Positions 1-10,150 are shown, counted from the stretch's first letter. The stretch: 64,000 nucleotides of DNA from Ruegeria sp. YS9 (GCF_024628725.1 NZ_CP102409.1:1831001-1895000), one strand, 5' to 3'. Program-made: numbers and translations. The notes: generated from the sequence alone by a model not told the origin.

Positions 1-1201
1 CAACTGGCGAGGATGTTGGATACAGCGCCGACATTGTGCCGGTTTCGTCCACTGGAATCGAAGCCCGCTGTGTCGTTCGATACAAAGCGTAGAGTGCCAT
101 TGCGAGTAACAGTGCCGCAATAAAGAGAAAAAAGCCCGGTGGCCCGAATATGGCATCCCCCATCAACCAGCCGGTGATCACCGGCCCGGCAATTGCGCCC
201 AGACCGTTGATAAACACCAGTCCGCCAGATGCCGCCGCCATATCCTCGTATTCAAGAAAGTCATTCGCATGCGCGATCAGCAATGAGTAGAGCGGGTTGG
301 AGGTGCCGCCGATCAGGAAAGCCGAGGCAAGCAGAATTGGAAACGATCCCCCCATCATCATCGCGATCGTTGCGCCACCGGCACCGGCGAGCGCCACAAG
401 CAGGATCAGAAAGCGGCGATCCATACGGTCAGAGAACCAGCCCAACGGATATTGCAGAACCACTGCGCCGATATAAAACGCCGCAACGAAGGTTGAAATT
501 TCAACAAGCGACAGCCCTGCCCGGGCGCCATACACCGCCGCCATGCCGAACTGCGCCGAAAACACGCCCCCCAGAAGAAACATGCCCACGCAGCCCAGCG
601 GAGAGGTCTTCAGCAATTCCTTCAGGGTCATCGGTTTGGTGGTGTCAAAGGCCGGTGTCGGCGAGATCGACAGCAAAATGGGTGCGAAGGATACCGAAAC
701 CAGGATCGAGGCGATCACAAAGGTCTCATAACCGGCCGGGTCGCCGACCAGAACAAGCGCCTGCGCACTGATGATCCCCGTCATCTGGACGATCATATAG
801 AGCGACAGCGCCTGCCCGCGATTTTCATTGCTGGCCGCATTGTTGAGCCAGCTTTCGGCGGTGACATAGACGCCAGAAAAACAGAACCCGATCACCACCC
901 GGCCCAATGCCCACGCGATCGGGTCTGCCAGCATCGGATACATGATCATCACGGCCGAGATGAACGACGCAAGGGCCGCAAAGACCCGCACATGGCCAAC
1001 GCGCCGGATCATCTCGGGCGCAAGGCGTGAACCGCCCAGAAAACCCAGGAAATAGGCCGACATGACAAATGACATCTCAAGGGTCGAAAACCCTTCGATC
1101 TCACCCCGCACACCCAGAATCGTGCCCTGAAGGCCGTTTCCGACCATCAGCAACCCCATGCCGAGCAGCAGCGCCCATGCGCTGGAAAGGACCTGAATCA
1201 T
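1..1201 (-). CDS. MFS transporter, 3' end beyond window
   Basis: About 400 codons are visible, from an ATG at 1201 (upstream GGAGG, 5-nt spacing) to the left edge; the C-terminal end is missing. The product is a polytopic membrane protein with repeated hydrophobic helices from residue 5 onward and a loop motif GWFSDRMDRR near residue 245, which matches the MFS inter-helix signature GxxxDRxxRR. It resembles small YcaD-like MFS permeases. The substrate cannot be inferred. It lies on the same strand 111 bp downstream of queA and could be the last gene of that operon. Confidence 0.85.
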   Translation of the reverse strand, partial: MIQVLSSAWALLLGMGLLMVGNGLQGTILGVRGEIEGFSTLEMSFVMSAYFLGFLGGSRLAPEMIRRVGHVRVFAALASFISAVMIMYPMLADPIAWALGRVVIGFCFSGVYVTAESWLNNAASNENRGQALSLYMIVQMTGIISAQALVLVGDPAGYETFVIASILVSVSFAPILLSISPTPAFDTTKPMTLKELLKTSPLGCVGMFLLGGVFSAQFGMAAVYGARAGLSLVEISTFVAAFYIGAVVLQYPLGWFSDRMDRRFLILLVALAGAGGATIAMMMGGSFPILLASAFLIGGTSNPLYSLLIAHANDFLEYEDMAAASGGLVFINGLGAIAGPVITGWLMGDAIFGPPGFFLFIAALLLAMALYALYRTTQRASIPVDETGTMSALYPTSSPV

Positions 1202-1312
1202 TGGGGCCTCCGACTAATGCCAACCTGATTTTAGTGTCGTTCTGCGATCAAAGACCGCCTACGTCGCGCTTGTCTACGACATTCCCGATCCGTGATGCCG
1301 TATACGCGCCCT

Positions 1313-2359
1313 TCAGGGGATCAAAAGCGACGCGTCGCCATAAGAAAAGAACCGATATTTTCGTGCTATGGCATGCGTGTAGATATCGCGCATCCGATCC
1401 TGCCCCATCAATGCCGATACCAGCATGAGCAAAGTGGACTTCGGCAAATGAAAATTGGTCATCAATGCGTCTGTTACATGGAATTCGAAACCGGGATAGA
1501 TGAAGATATCCGTGTCGCCTTCCCAGGGTTCGATCTTTCCTGACCTTGCCGCGCTTTCGATCAGGCGCAGAGCGGTTGTCCCCACCGGGATCACACGCCC
1601 GCCAGCCGCCTTGGTTGCCTGTATCTGGGCCGCGGCCTCGGGGCTTACCTGCCCCCATTCAGCATGCATCTTATGGGTTGTGACATCCTCAAACTTGACC
1701 GGAAGAAAAGTGCCTGCCCCCACATGAAGCGTCACATGCGTGAAGCTTACACCTCGCTCGGCCAACGCCTTCATCAGCGCCTCATCGAAATGCAACGATG
1801 CGGTCGGGGCGGCCACGGCGCCGGAACGGTTTGCCCAGATGGTCTGATAGTCCGTTTTGTCACGTTCATCGGCCGGGCGCTTGGCTGCGATGTAGGGCGG
1901 CAGAGGCATCGCTCCGGCCTGATCCAGCGCCGCGTCGAAATCCTCGCCGCTGAGATTGAAGCGCAGATAAGCCTGACCGTCGGCAACCCTGTCCAGGGTG
2001 GCGCTGAGATCATCCGAGAAGACAATCTCTTCCCCAAGTTTCACCTTTTTGAGCGGCTTGATCAACGCGGACCAGGTACCGTCGGCCTGCGGGTCCAGCA
2101 AGGTGGCCTCGATCCCGGCGGAAACCGGCCCCTGCGCGCTGTCGCGATGGCGCCGACCGTTCAGACGCGCCGGAATGACGCGGGTGTCATTCAACACCAG
2201 CCGGTCACCGGGCCGCAGGAAATCGGGCAGGTTGAAGACATGGCTGTCCGTGATTGCATCCCCCTGCGCCACCAGCAGACGCGCAGAGGAACGCGGGCTG
2301 GCAGGCCGCGTGGCAATCAGGTCTTCAGGCAAGTGGAAGTCAAAATCGCTGAGTTTCAT
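1313..2359 (-). CDS. queA: S-adenosylmethionine:tRNA ribosyltransferase-isomerase QueA
   Basis: QueA transfers and isomerises the ribosyl moiety of SAM onto 7-aminomethyl-7-deazaguanine in tRNA, giving epoxyqueuosine at wobble position 34 of GUN-anticodon tRNAs. The 348-residue protein has the usual family length. Recognisable blocks are [12 protein letters not shown] at the N-terminus, [10 protein letters not shown] near residue 57, LHVGAGTF near 213 and [16 protein letters not shown] near 303. TAAGG lies 7 nt before the ATG. It starts 42 bp after the stop of the large AsmA-like gene, so the two are probably cotranscribed. Confidence 0.97.
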   Translation of the reverse strand: MKLSDFDFHLPEDLIATRPASPRSSARLLVAQGDAITDSHVFNLPDFLRPGDRLVLNDTRVIPARLNGRRHRDSAQGPVSAGIEATLLDPQADGTWSALIKPLKKVKLGEEIVFSDDLSATLDRVADGQAYLRFNLSGEDFDAALDQAGAMPLPPYIAAKRPADERDKTDYQTIWANRSGAVAAPTASLHFDEALMKALAERGVSFTHVTLHVGAGTFLPVKFEDVTTHKMHAEWGQVSPEAAAQIQATKAAGGRVIPVGTTALRLIESAARSGKIEPWEGDTDIFIYPGFEFHVTDALMTNFHLPKSTLLMLVSALMGQDRMRDIYTHAIARKYRFFSYGDASLLIP

Positions 2360-2401
2360 GCCCGCGCCTTACAACCCTGCATCAGATTCGGCCATATCCT
2401 G

Positions 2402-5400
2402 TCAGCGGTCACTTGGGGATGATCCAAATGTGCGTTTGGGTTCATCCGGTTTCTGAGGCACCGCGTTCGGGCCATCCTGAACCTTGGGTGCCGGGGCACG
2501 CATCAGGTCGCGCAGGAACAGAGGTGCAAGACCGGACAACGGATTTACCGACACTTTGGGCGAGGCAAGCGGGCCGGTCAGCGTGTAGTTGAAGCCGAAG
2601 ACGCCTTCGCCCTTGCGCGTGAAAACGCTGCCGACCGCGTTGAGGAGGTAAATTGGCGAGATCGCACCGCGCAGGTTCAGCATTCCGTTCACCGTATCGA
2701 TGGTGCCGTCAAAAGACAGGCCCATGGATGGCCCGACGGCACTGCCGCTGAGCACCTTGATATCCGTCGGCGTGATCCGCATCCGGCTGTCGATTGCCGC
2801 AAAAAAGATACCCTGCCCCGCCATTTCATCCAACAGGCCCACAAGGCTGATGGCATTCAGCAAGGCCGCCATGGCCGGGGCGTCGGTGATCCGCGTGTTG
2901 GTGATTTTCAGCATCACGTCATAGCTGCCCGGTGCCGTCACAGGTTCGAGCTTGAGGTTCATTTCTCCGCCCCGCGCCTGTGTCAGAACCCCGGCCGATC
3001 GCAGCACGGCCCCTGCTTCTTGCGACGTCAGGTCAACGGCACTTCGGTTCCCTCTGGGGCTCACCTGCCCTCTGACCGGCGCACCGCCATTGACCCGCGC
3101 AGTGAAGTTCCCTTGTATGCCGCCGGTCGTCTGGAAAGCACCCCGGAACCCGGTCAGCGCGACGGTTTCCGTAACCTGAAGGCGATCCAGCGTCACGTCC
3201 AGTTTCGGCCCGGCACTGCCCCCGCCGCCCGATCCGCCGCTTTCGCCGAAACTCGCGCGGCCCATATCAAGGACGCCGCCAAGGACACGGATATCCGGCA
3301 TGGCGCTCCCGCGCCCGATCAGCTCTGCCGGGACCGCCAGCCAGTCGCCCAGGTCAAAAGAAGTGAACCGAACCCGGTCAAATTCGCCGTTTTCACGAAA
3401 CGTAATCGAGGCAGATGTGCGCAAACCCGCCGCATTCAAGCGCAGGCTATCCACCTTCAACTGCGATCCCAAAGTCGCTTCGGCCGTCAGAGAGCCGGTC
3501 GCGTCGGCCCCCTTTCTCCAACCAAGTTCGGGTATGGCCAGCGCGACACCCTGCAAATCGGACGTCACGGACAGCTTCGGGGCAACCCCGGCACCGAGCC
3601 CCAGGGTGATATCCGCAACCCCCTTGCCGGTCAGCATCCCCGGAGGCAGACCGGCGCCGATCTCGTCCATCAATCGCGGCGACAGTTCGATCTGACCGGT
3701 CAGGGTGCTTCGCTGTTCCGACTTGCCGTCTATCGGCTGCCGCCAGAGCGCCGTCAGCGGCACGTCCCCGAACTGCCCCTGCCCCTGAATCTGAACGCCG
3801 GACTGATCACCCGAAATATCCAGAAGATCAGCGCTGACATCAAAACCGGGCACCAAGCGGTCACTGAACAGGTTGGCCAGCCTGCCGTTGAAATGGAACT
3901 CGGTCTCGTCAAACTTGAGACCCTTTTTCAAGGGCAGGGAAAGGGTTCCCGCCAACGACACGGATCCCTTCGCCACATCAACGGGCAACCCTGCCTTGCT
4001 GAGCAATTCCAGCGGAGGCCGGTCCAGCAATGACAACGCGGCCGTCACGCTGCCTTTGGCCTGGATGCGCGCAATCGCCGGCGCGGATTTCTTGATGTCC
4101 GTGTCGGGTATGATGAAGGACGTTCCCGATGCATCCACCGCACCACCGTCCTCCGCGATCACGACGCCCTGCTGCGCAGTGACCGTGAACCTGCGGTTGA
4201 TCAGGCTGGCCTGACCCTGCGCCCTTTCGATCGGCGGCAGCGTTTTGACAAATCGGACCTTCGCCTTCTCAAACCCGAAATCCAGATAGAGATCCGGTTT
4301 CGACCCGGGCAACAGGCGCAGGGCAAAGTCCATATCCGACAGAACCCCTTCGTACAGGTTTTTGGTCACCCACTCTCGCGGTTTCGGGGCCAGACGTTCG
4401 GGCCAGTACCCCAGAACCTTGTCCGACGTCATTTGGTCCAGATGTGCGTCCAGCTTGACGGCCCAGCCATCCGGCCGCCCGGTCAGGACACCAAAGGCAC
4501 GCACCGTATGGCCCGGATCTTCGATGGTCATCTGACCCAGATGCAGCTGGAACGGGTTGAGGACCATCTTGAAATCCAGGCTGGCCCGCGAAAGCTGAAT
4601 AGGTTGCGGGAACAGGTTTGCCGGGTTTACGTTGATTCCGGACAACTGCAACTGCGCAGACAGGCTGTCCAGCACGCCATCTTCCGCACCTTCCAGAAAC
4701 GCCTTCCCGTCAGCCTGCACCTCGCCCCAGGCCGAGACAACTGAAACTTCGTTGAAGTCCAGCACCTGCCCTTTGGGGTCATAAGTGAAATACGTGCGGG
4801 CAGATTCGAAGGGGACCGGGCGTGTTTCGGGGTTTGGCTGAACGGCCCCCGCCCCCAGATTCAGAGTTGCGTATACGGTTTCGATCGATCCTTGTTCATC
4901 GATTCCACCCCGCAAGGCACCCGAAATCGGGGCCCGCAGAACCTGCAACCAGGCAAGGGCGGGCGTTTGGCCCGCGATGTCCTCGGCTGGCAGGTCAGTG
5001 ACCGAGATCCCGAATTGTGCGGCAGGTGTACCCAGAACGCTTGTGTAATTGGCCTCGATGGCACTGACATAGTCTCGCCCCGCCAGAACCGAAAACCCGG
5101 TCGCCAAGCGCACTTCGTTGCCGCTTCGGTTGGCTTGAATATGCCCGCCATCCAGAATCCAGGACCGCCCTTGCCGAAGATCGCGATAATCCAGCGTGAT
5201 CGCATCAAACTCGACCGAGGTCAGTGCAGACAGGGCCGGAGACAGGAAGACCTGATCCGAAGCTGCGATAAGCTGCGCCAGGTTCGGGGCCTCCTGCACC
5301 GGTGCGCTGCCGGACCCGACCGTAAGACTCAGCGCCCCGTCCTTGTCCCGGGTCACGGCGATCTGCGCACCGCTCAGAATAATTCTTTTCGGGCGGACGT

Positions 5401-5797
5401 GCCCCCGCAACAAGGGGCGCATGGCCAGACTGGCGCGCATGTCGGACACCTGCGCAATTTGCCGACCCGCCGCATCGCTGATGGCCACATCGGTCAGACG
5501 CAGGCGCGGCCGCCAACCCTCGTGAATGATGAAACTGACATCGCCAAACCGGATTTGCAGCCCGCCCAAAGCCTGCTCAAGCCGCGCCTCGACCCTGTCC
5601 CGCAGCCAGACGGGTGCGTGCATTCTTTGCCCGACAACCATGAAACCGGTGAACAACGCCAGCAGCACCAGCACAAAAGCGCCGCGCATGGCCCACAGGC
5701 CAGCGGCCCGACGGCGAGACCGACGGCGCACGGGCTTGTCCGCCTGTGCTCCGTCACCGTCTTCGTGCTGCTTCAAATTGCTGTCCACGCCTTCCAA
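2402..5797 (-). CDS. AsmA/YhdP-like (DUF3971-type) envelope protein
   Basis: A 1131-residue protein with a basic cytoplasmic N-terminus (RRRSRRR near residues 25-30), one membrane anchor at about 35-57, then a very long periplasmic, beta-rich region without cysteines. The C-terminus (about 1000-1110) resembles the AsmA-like C-terminal module. Proteins of the AsmA/TamB/YhdP group are thought to form lipid-conducting bridges between inner and outer membrane; that role here is inference from size and architecture. The start is unsure: TTG at 5797 or GTG at 5788. It is transcribed divergently from bcp across about 60 bp and leads into queA. Confidence 0.85.
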   Translation of the reverse strand: MEGVDSNLKQHEDGDGAQADKPVRRRSRRRAAGLWAMRGAFVLVLLALFTGFMVVGQRMHAPVWLRDRVEARLEQALGGLQIRFGDVSFIIHEGWRPRLRLTDVAISDAAGRQIAQVSDMRASLAMRPLLRGHVRPKRIILSGAQIAVTRDKDGALSLTVGSGSAPVQEAPNLAQLIAASDQVFLSPALSALTSVEFDAITLDYRDLRQGRSWILDGGHIQANRSGNEVRLATGFSVLAGRDYVSAIEANYTSVLGTPAAQFGISVTDLPAEDIAGQTPALAWLQVLRAPISGALRGGIDEQGSIETVYATLNLGAGAVQPNPETRPVPFESARTYFTYDPKGQVLDFNEVSVVSAWGEVQADGKAFLEGAEDGVLDSLSAQLQLSGINVNPANLFPQPIQLSRASLDFKMVLNPFQLHLGQMTIEDPGHTVRAFGVLTGRPDGWAVKLDAHLDQMTSDKVLGYWPERLAPKPREWVTKNLYEGVLSDMDFALRLLPGSKPDLYLDFGFEKAKVRFVKTLPPIERAQGQASLINRRFTVTAQQGVVIAEDGGAVDASGTSFIIPDTDIKKSAPAIARIQAKGSVTAALSLLDRPPLELLSKAGLPVDVAKGSVSLAGTLSLPLKKGLKFDETEFHFNGRLANLFSDRLVPGFDVSADLLDISGDQSGVQIQGQGQFGDVPLTALWRQPIDGKSEQRSTLTGQIELSPRLMDEIGAGLPPGMLTGKGVADITLGLGAGVAPKLSVTSDLQGVALAIPELGWRKGADATGSLTAEATLGSQLKVDSLRLNAAGLRTSASITFRENGEFDRVRFTSFDLGDWLAVPAELIGRGSAMPDIRVLGGVLDMGRASFGESGGSGGGGSAGPKLDVTLDRLQVTETVALTGFRGAFQTTGGIQGNFTARVNGGAPVRGQVSPRGNRSAVDLTSQEAGAVLRSAGVLTQARGGEMNLKLEPVTAPGSYDVMLKITNTRITDAPAMAALLNAISLVGLLDEMAGQGIFFAAIDSRMRITPTDIKVLSGSAVGPSMGLSFDGTIDTVNGMLNLRGAISPIYLLNAVGSVFTRKGEGVFGFNYTLTGPLASPKVSVNPLSGLAPLFLRDLMRAPAPKVQDGPNAVPQKPDEPKRTFGSSPSDR

Positions 5798-5856
5798 CCC
5801 GCACGCGTTGCTCTATGATACCAGGCAGCCTTTAAAAACCTTCAGCGGAGTTTCCA

Positions 5857-6318
5857 ATGCCCGACGTTTCAGACATCGCCCCTGACTTCACTTTGCCGCG
5901 CGACGGCGGCGGCGAGGTGACGCTTTCGGCGTTGCGCGGTAGCACCGTGGTTCTGTTCTTCTACCCCCGTGATGATACGCCGGGCTGCACCAAGGAATCC
6001 ATCGGTTTCTCGGAACAACTTCAGGCCTTTGCGGATGCGGGTGCTCAAGTTTTCGGCATCTCGCGCGACAGCGTCGCCAAACATGACAAATTCGTCGCCA
6101 AGCATGGGCTGACAACACCGCTGTTGTCGGATGAGAACGCGACCGTCTGCGAGGATTACGGTGTGTGGGTCGAAAAGAACATGTACGGGCGCAAGTCGAT
6201 GGGGATCGAGCGTTCCACCTTCATCATCGACCCGGAAGGCAAAATTGCCCGCGTTTGGCGCAAGGTCAAGGTTCCCGGTCACGTGGACGAGGTGCTGGAG
6301 GCCGTGCGGGCGCTGTAA
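5857..6318 (+). CDS. bcp: Thioredoxin-dependent peroxiredoxin, Bcp/PrxQ type
   Basis: Reduces hydrogen peroxide and organic hydroperoxides in the cytoplasm using thioredoxin. The protein has 153 residues, with the peroxidatic cysteine C44 in PRDDTPGC. The canonical Bcp resolving cysteine, five residues later in the same helix, is isoleucine here (CTKESIGF). The only other cysteine is C98 in NATVCEDYG. The enzyme may therefore act as a 1-Cys type or use C98. GCGGAG precedes the ATG. It is the first gene of a plus-strand run and diverges from the AsmA-like gene. Confidence 0.93.
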   Translation: MPDVSDIAPDFTLPRDGGGEVTLSALRGSTVVLFFYPRDDTPGCTKESIGFSEQLQAFADAGAQVFGISRDSVAKHDKFVAKHGLTTPLLSDENATVCEDYGVWVEKNMYGRKSMGIERSTFIIDPEGKIARVWRKVKVPGHVDEVLEAVRAL

Positions 6319-6378
6319 CGCCCTCGACCACGGTCGCCATCCGGTTTAAGAGCCACAGGATCAACCAGGCGGAGAATA

Positions 6379-7221
6379 ATGGTGTCCAAATCGCTGACTC
6401 AGATGGCGACCGAAGTTCTTGCAACGGCGGAAGGTCGGGAAAAGACCGCCCTGTCCAAACAGCACGCCGCCGCGTGGTTTGCGTCGCGCAAGGGCGACGC
6501 ACCGCCGATCGAGATCGGAACCGCGTCACCGCCGCTGCGACCCGCGCGCCCGGACCGGCCCGAACTCCTGTCTCCGCGCGAGGTGCCAAAGCGGAAGCCG
6601 GGCACCGAAGCGGGTCGCATCGCCCTGTTGCATGCCGTCGCGCATATCGAACTGAACGCCGTCGATCTGCATTGGGACATCATCGCCCGCTTTGGCCATG
6701 TGCCGATGCCGATCGGGTTTTATGACGATTGGGTGAAATGCGCCGAAGAGGAATCGCGCCATTTCGAGATGGTCTGCGATTGCCTTGAACAGATGGGCAG
6801 CCACTATGGTGCCTTGCCGGCCCATGCCGGAATGTGGCGTGCGGCCGAGGACACCGCAGACGACCTGATGGGACGGCTGGCGGTCGTGCCGATGGTGCTT
6901 GAAGCGCGCGGTCTGGACGTGACCCCCGGCATGATCGAGATCTTTCGCAAGGCCAGGGCCGAGCAGGCCATTGCCGCACTTGAGGTGATCTATGCCGAAG
7001 AAGTCGGCCATGTCGCCTATGGGTCCAAGTGGTTCCATTTCCTGTGCGGCCGGGAAAACGCCGACCCGAAGGATGTGTTTCACACTCTGGTGCGCCGGTA
7101 TTTCCACGGCGTCCTGAAACCACCCTTCAACGAGGAAAAGCGGGCAGAGGCCGGGTTGCCACCGGACTTTTACTGGCCGCTGACCGAAGACCTGCCCGCG
7201 CCCGGCGAAATCACAAACTGA
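6379..7221 (+). CDS. DUF455 ferritin-like protein
   Basis: 280 residues. The helical ferritin-like core carries candidate di-iron ligands in HAVAHIELNAVDLHWD (residues about 85-100), EEESRHFEM (about 123-131) and EEVGHVAYG (about 215). This E/ExxH pattern is typical of DUF455 proteins, which resemble the di-iron tRNA hydroxylase MiaE; whether this one modifies tRNA is unknown. GGAG lies just before the ATG. It follows bcp by 60 bp on the same strand, so cotranscription is possible. Confidence 0.88.
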   Translation: MVSKSLTQMATEVLATAEGREKTALSKQHAAAWFASRKGDAPPIEIGTASPPLRPARPDRPELLSPREVPKRKPGTEAGRIALLHAVAHIELNAVDLHWDIIARFGHVPMPIGFYDDWVKCAEEESRHFEMVCDCLEQMGSHYGALPAHAGMWRAAEDTADDLMGRLAVVPMVLEARGLDVTPGMIEIFRKARAEQAIAALEVIYAEEVGHVAYGSKWFHFLCGRENADPKDVFHTLVRRYFHGVLKPPFNEEKRAEAGLPPDFYWPLTEDLPAPGEITN

Positions 7222-7395
7222 CACCTCAGCATTGTTTTCGGCAATTTCCCGCCGATCTTTGGGGGGATTTCCACGCTGTTGGCGCCAGACTGATCAACAA
7301 ACTTGCCCGAACGCTGCCTGCCCTTTATGCAATCGGCCCAAGGAGCGGCCGGCACTCACGACCGGGCCCGATCTTGGGGATGAGAGGTAGGACGC

Positions 7396-8727
7396 GTGCG
7401 AACACGTCTGGCAATAAAAATACACTCTGCACTTGAACGGTTCTTTCCGGAACGCCGGGTTTTTCTGAAGTCTGACAAAGATACACGCTTTATCCGTCTC
7501 AGTTCGGAAACACAGGTGGTCGCGGTGGCCGGTGTTGCTGTCATGGTCGGATGGACTGCGGTGGCAACCGCCATTCTGCTGATGGACAGCATCGGTTCGG
7601 GCAATTTCCGGGAACAGGCGAAACGCGACCAGGCCACCTATCAGGAACGTTTGAATATCCTGTCCGCTGAACGCGACGCGCGTGCGAAGGAGGCCCTGGC
7701 CGCTCAGGATCGTTTCAACGCCGCGCTGGAACAGATTTCGGCCATGCAGTCCGAACTGCTGGCCTCGGAAAACCGCCGTCGCGAACTTGAGACGGGGATC
7801 GAAGTCATCCAGACCACGCTGCGCACGACCATGAAACAGCGGGAAGATGCGCGGGCGGAACTGGCGGCGCTGAAGCAGGAAACCAGCAACGCTGACATGT
7901 ACGTTGCTGCCTCCACCGCCCCGGTGCAGATGGCGTTCATGACGGACGCCCTGGCGCGCACGGCCGAGGAACGCGACCAGATCGCCGCCAACGCCCGAGA
8001 GGCACTGGACCAGCGCGATGATCTTGAGCTGGAAATCCGCCTTATGCAGGAACGCAGTGACGAGATTTTCCGCCAGCTGGAAGAAGCCATGGTGATCTCG
8101 GTCGAGCCTCTGGACAAGATGTTCCGTCAGGCGGGAATGCCAACAGACCGCATCATCGAAGAAGTCCGGCGCGGATATAGCGGTATGGGCGGTCCGCTGA
8201 CCCCTTTATCCGTTAGCACGCGCGGTGAGGTGGACGAGTTGTCCGCCGAGGAAGCCCGCGCGAACACATTGCTGCAACAGATGGATCAGCTGAACCTTTA
8301 CCGACTTGCGGCGGAAAAGGCCCCCTTTGCCAATCCCGTGCATTCGGCCGTGCGTTTCACCAGCGGCTATGGCAGCCGGCGCGACCCCAAAACCGGTGGT
8401 CGCCGGATGCATAACGGGGTCGATTTTGCGGGGCCGCAAGGCACGGACATCTTTGCGACCGCAGACGGCGTCGTTACCCATGCAGGCTGGCAATCCGGTT
8501 TCGGGCGGCTTGTGAAAATCAAGCACGCATTCGGAATTGAGACTCTTTACGCTCATAACACCAAGATCAACGTGAAGGTTGGTCAAAGGGTCTCGCGCGG
8601 GGATCATATTGCTGATATGGGTAGCACCGGACGGTCGACCGGCACGCATCTGCACTATGAGGTGCGCGTGAACGGAAAACCCGTAAACCCAATGACTTAC
8701 ATCAAGGCTGCGAGAAATGTTTTCTAA
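7396..8727 (+). CDS. Membrane-anchored M23 peptidoglycan endopeptidase with coiled coil
   Basis: 443 residues from a GTG start preceded by AGGTAGGA. There is one transmembrane segment at about 41-63, a long coiled coil rich in E, R, Q and A at about 70-240, and a C-terminal peptidase M23 (LytM) domain at about 320-440. The zinc ligands are in MHNGVDFAG (near 339) and THLHYEV (near 418), so the enzyme looks catalytically intact. It probably cleaves peptide crosslinks in the periplasm. The stop overlaps the next gene, a bactofilin, by 11 bp. M23 peptidase/bactofilin pairs are known to act in cell-shape control in other bacteria. Confidence 0.93.
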   Translation: MRTRLAIKIHSALERFFPERRVFLKSDKDTRFIRLSSETQVVAVAGVAVMVGWTAVATAILLMDSIGSGNFREQAKRDQATYQERLNILSAERDARAKEALAAQDRFNAALEQISAMQSELLASENRRRELETGIEVIQTTLRTTMKQREDARAELAALKQETSNADMYVAASTAPVQMAFMTDALARTAEERDQIAANAREALDQRDDLELEIRLMQERSDEIFRQLEEAMVISVEPLDKMFRQAGMPTDRIIEEVRRGYSGMGGPLTPLSVSTRGEVDELSAEEARANTLLQQMDQLNLYRLAAEKAPFANPVHSAVRFTSGYGSRRDPKTGGRRMHNGVDFAGPQGTDIFATADGVVTHAGWQSGFGRLVKIKHAFGIETLYAHNTKINVKVGQRVSRGDHIADMGSTGRSTGTHLHYEVRVNGKPVNPMTYIKAARNVF

Positions 8728-9217
8728 AAGCAAAATCAACGAGCCCGCATCCAAGGCACCCGAGGCGGCCAAACCAGCCGCTCCGGCGACCCCAGCGGCC
8801 CCTGCACCGACCGAGTCGAAACCTGCCACCGCACCCAAGCCCAAGCCGCCTGCGTCGGTTCTGTCTTCGGATCTGCACATCACCGGCAATATCAAGACCT
8901 CCGGTGACATTCAGGTGGAAGGCACGGTTGAAGGCGACATCCGCGCCCACCTGCTGACCATTGGTGAATCGGCGACGATCAAGGGTGAAGTCACCGCAGA
9001 TGACGTCGTGATCAACGGCCGCATCGTGGGTCGCGTGCGAGGCCTCAAGGTACGCCTGACGTCGACCGCACGCGTTGAAGGCGACATCATCCACAAGACC
9101 ATCGCCATCGAAAGCGGTGCGCATTTCGAAGGGTCGGTACAGCGCCAGGACGATCCGCTGAACCCGGGCCGCAGCGCCAAAGCCGGATCGAACCCGGCAG
9201 CAGACGTCAAACAATAA
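8717..9217 (+). CDS. Bactofilin (polymer-forming cytoskeletal protein)
   Basis: 166 residues. A flexible proline/alanine/lysine-rich N-terminus (1-50) precedes a bactofilin beta-helix at about 52-145, seen as regular turns such as IQVEGTVEGDIRAHLLTIGE and VINGRIVGRVRGLKV, then a short unstructured tail. Bactofilins polymerise without nucleotides at the membrane and position cell-wall enzymes. The start overlaps the end of the M23 endopeptidase gene, implying translational coupling and a joint function. A strong terminator follows. Confidence 0.95.
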   Translation: MFSKSKINEPASKAPEAAKPAAPATPAAPAPTESKPATAPKPKPPASVLSSDLHITGNIKTSGDIQVEGTVEGDIRAHLLTIGESATIKGEVTADDVVINGRIVGRVRGLKVRLTSTARVEGDIIHKTIAIESGAHFEGSVQRQDDPLNPGRSAKAGSNPAADVKQ

Positions 9218-9239
9218 TTCGACCCTTGAGGTCAGACCG

Positions 9240-9276
9240 GAGACGCCGCGGGGAGACCCGCGGTGTCTCTTTTTTT
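9240..9276 (+). terminator. Rho-independent terminator after bactofilin gene
   Basis: A 12-bp GC-rich stem (9240-9251 with 9258-9269, one G-U pair) is followed by seven T residues. It closes the M23-bactofilin transcript. Confidence 0.9.
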
Positions 9277-9340
9277 GGGACCGCAGCCGTTGTCCGGGAA
9301 ACTTGTTTTGATCCCGCCGGGATCACGTTAGGGTCGGGTC

Positions 9341-10150
9341 ATGTTGATTTTCCTGACACTTGTTGCAGTGATCGCGGCAGGTCTGACCCTTTTCTTTTGG
9401 TCCAAACGACAGGCGCGTCATGCCCTGTTGGCCGCGCCGTTGACGGACAGTCAACGGCACCTTGTTGACGCTCAGGTCCCGATCTTGCGAAAGTTGCCGC
9501 AGGGCCTGCGCGCAAAGCTGGAAGGCAAGATCAACCTGTTCCTTGATCAGGTTGAATTCATCGGGTGCGACGGACTGGACGTTACCGAAGACATGCAACT
9601 GTCCATCGCCGCGCAGGCCTGCCTGCTGGTAGTGAATACCGAGCTTTGGTACGACAACCTGACCACCATCCTGATCTATCCCAGCGCTTTCAAATCCAGG
9701 CAGAGCCGGCACAGCGGCTATGTCGTCACCGAGAAGGAAATCGTGCGCACCGGGGAAAGCTGGAACCGCGGCCCGGTGATCCTGTCCTGGGCCCACAGCC
9801 AGCGCGGGGCCATGAACGATCATGATGGCCAGAATGTTGTGTTTCACGAATTTGCCCATCAGATCGACGACCTGACCGGGTCGGCCAACGGGGTGCCCGT
9901 ACTTAGCGACGACCAAAGCTTTTCGGAATGGGAAGCCGCGTTCCTGACAGCCTATGACACGCATGTACGCGCCGTTGAATCCGGGCAGCCAACCGTAATC
10001 GACCCCTATGGCGCGGAAGGGCACGAGGAGTTTTTCGCCGTTTCGGTCGAAGTGTTCTTTGAGCGGCCAAAGGCCCTGCGCAGGTCGGACCCGGAGGTTT
10101 ACAAGCAACTGTCCAAGCTGTTTCACCTGGATCCTTCTCAATGGCACTAA
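9341..10150 (+). CDS. MtfA-like zinc metallopeptidase (M90)
   Basis: 269 residues with an N-terminal hydrophobic segment (about 1-20) that probably anchors it to the membrane. The zinc site HEFAHQIDDLTG is at about 169-180, with a downstream glutamate in EGHEEFFAVSVEVFF near 227, as in the M90/MtfA family. E. coli MtfA inactivates the repressor Mlc and so relieves ptsG repression; the substrate here is unknown because roseobacters lack that circuit. It stands alone, preceded by the bactofilin terminator. Confidence 0.88.
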   Translation: MLIFLTLVAVIAAGLTLFFWSKRQARHALLAAPLTDSQRHLVDAQVPILRKLPQGLRAKLEGKINLFLDQVEFIGCDGLDVTEDMQLSIAAQACLLVVNTELWYDNLTTILIYPSAFKSRQSRHSGYVVTEKEIVRTGESWNRGPVILSWAHSQRGAMNDHDGQNVVFHEFAHQIDDLTGSANGVPVLSDDQSFSEWEAAFLTAYDTHVRAVESGQPTVIDPYGAEGHEEFFAVSVEVFFERPKALRRSDPEVYKQLSKLFHLDPSQWH

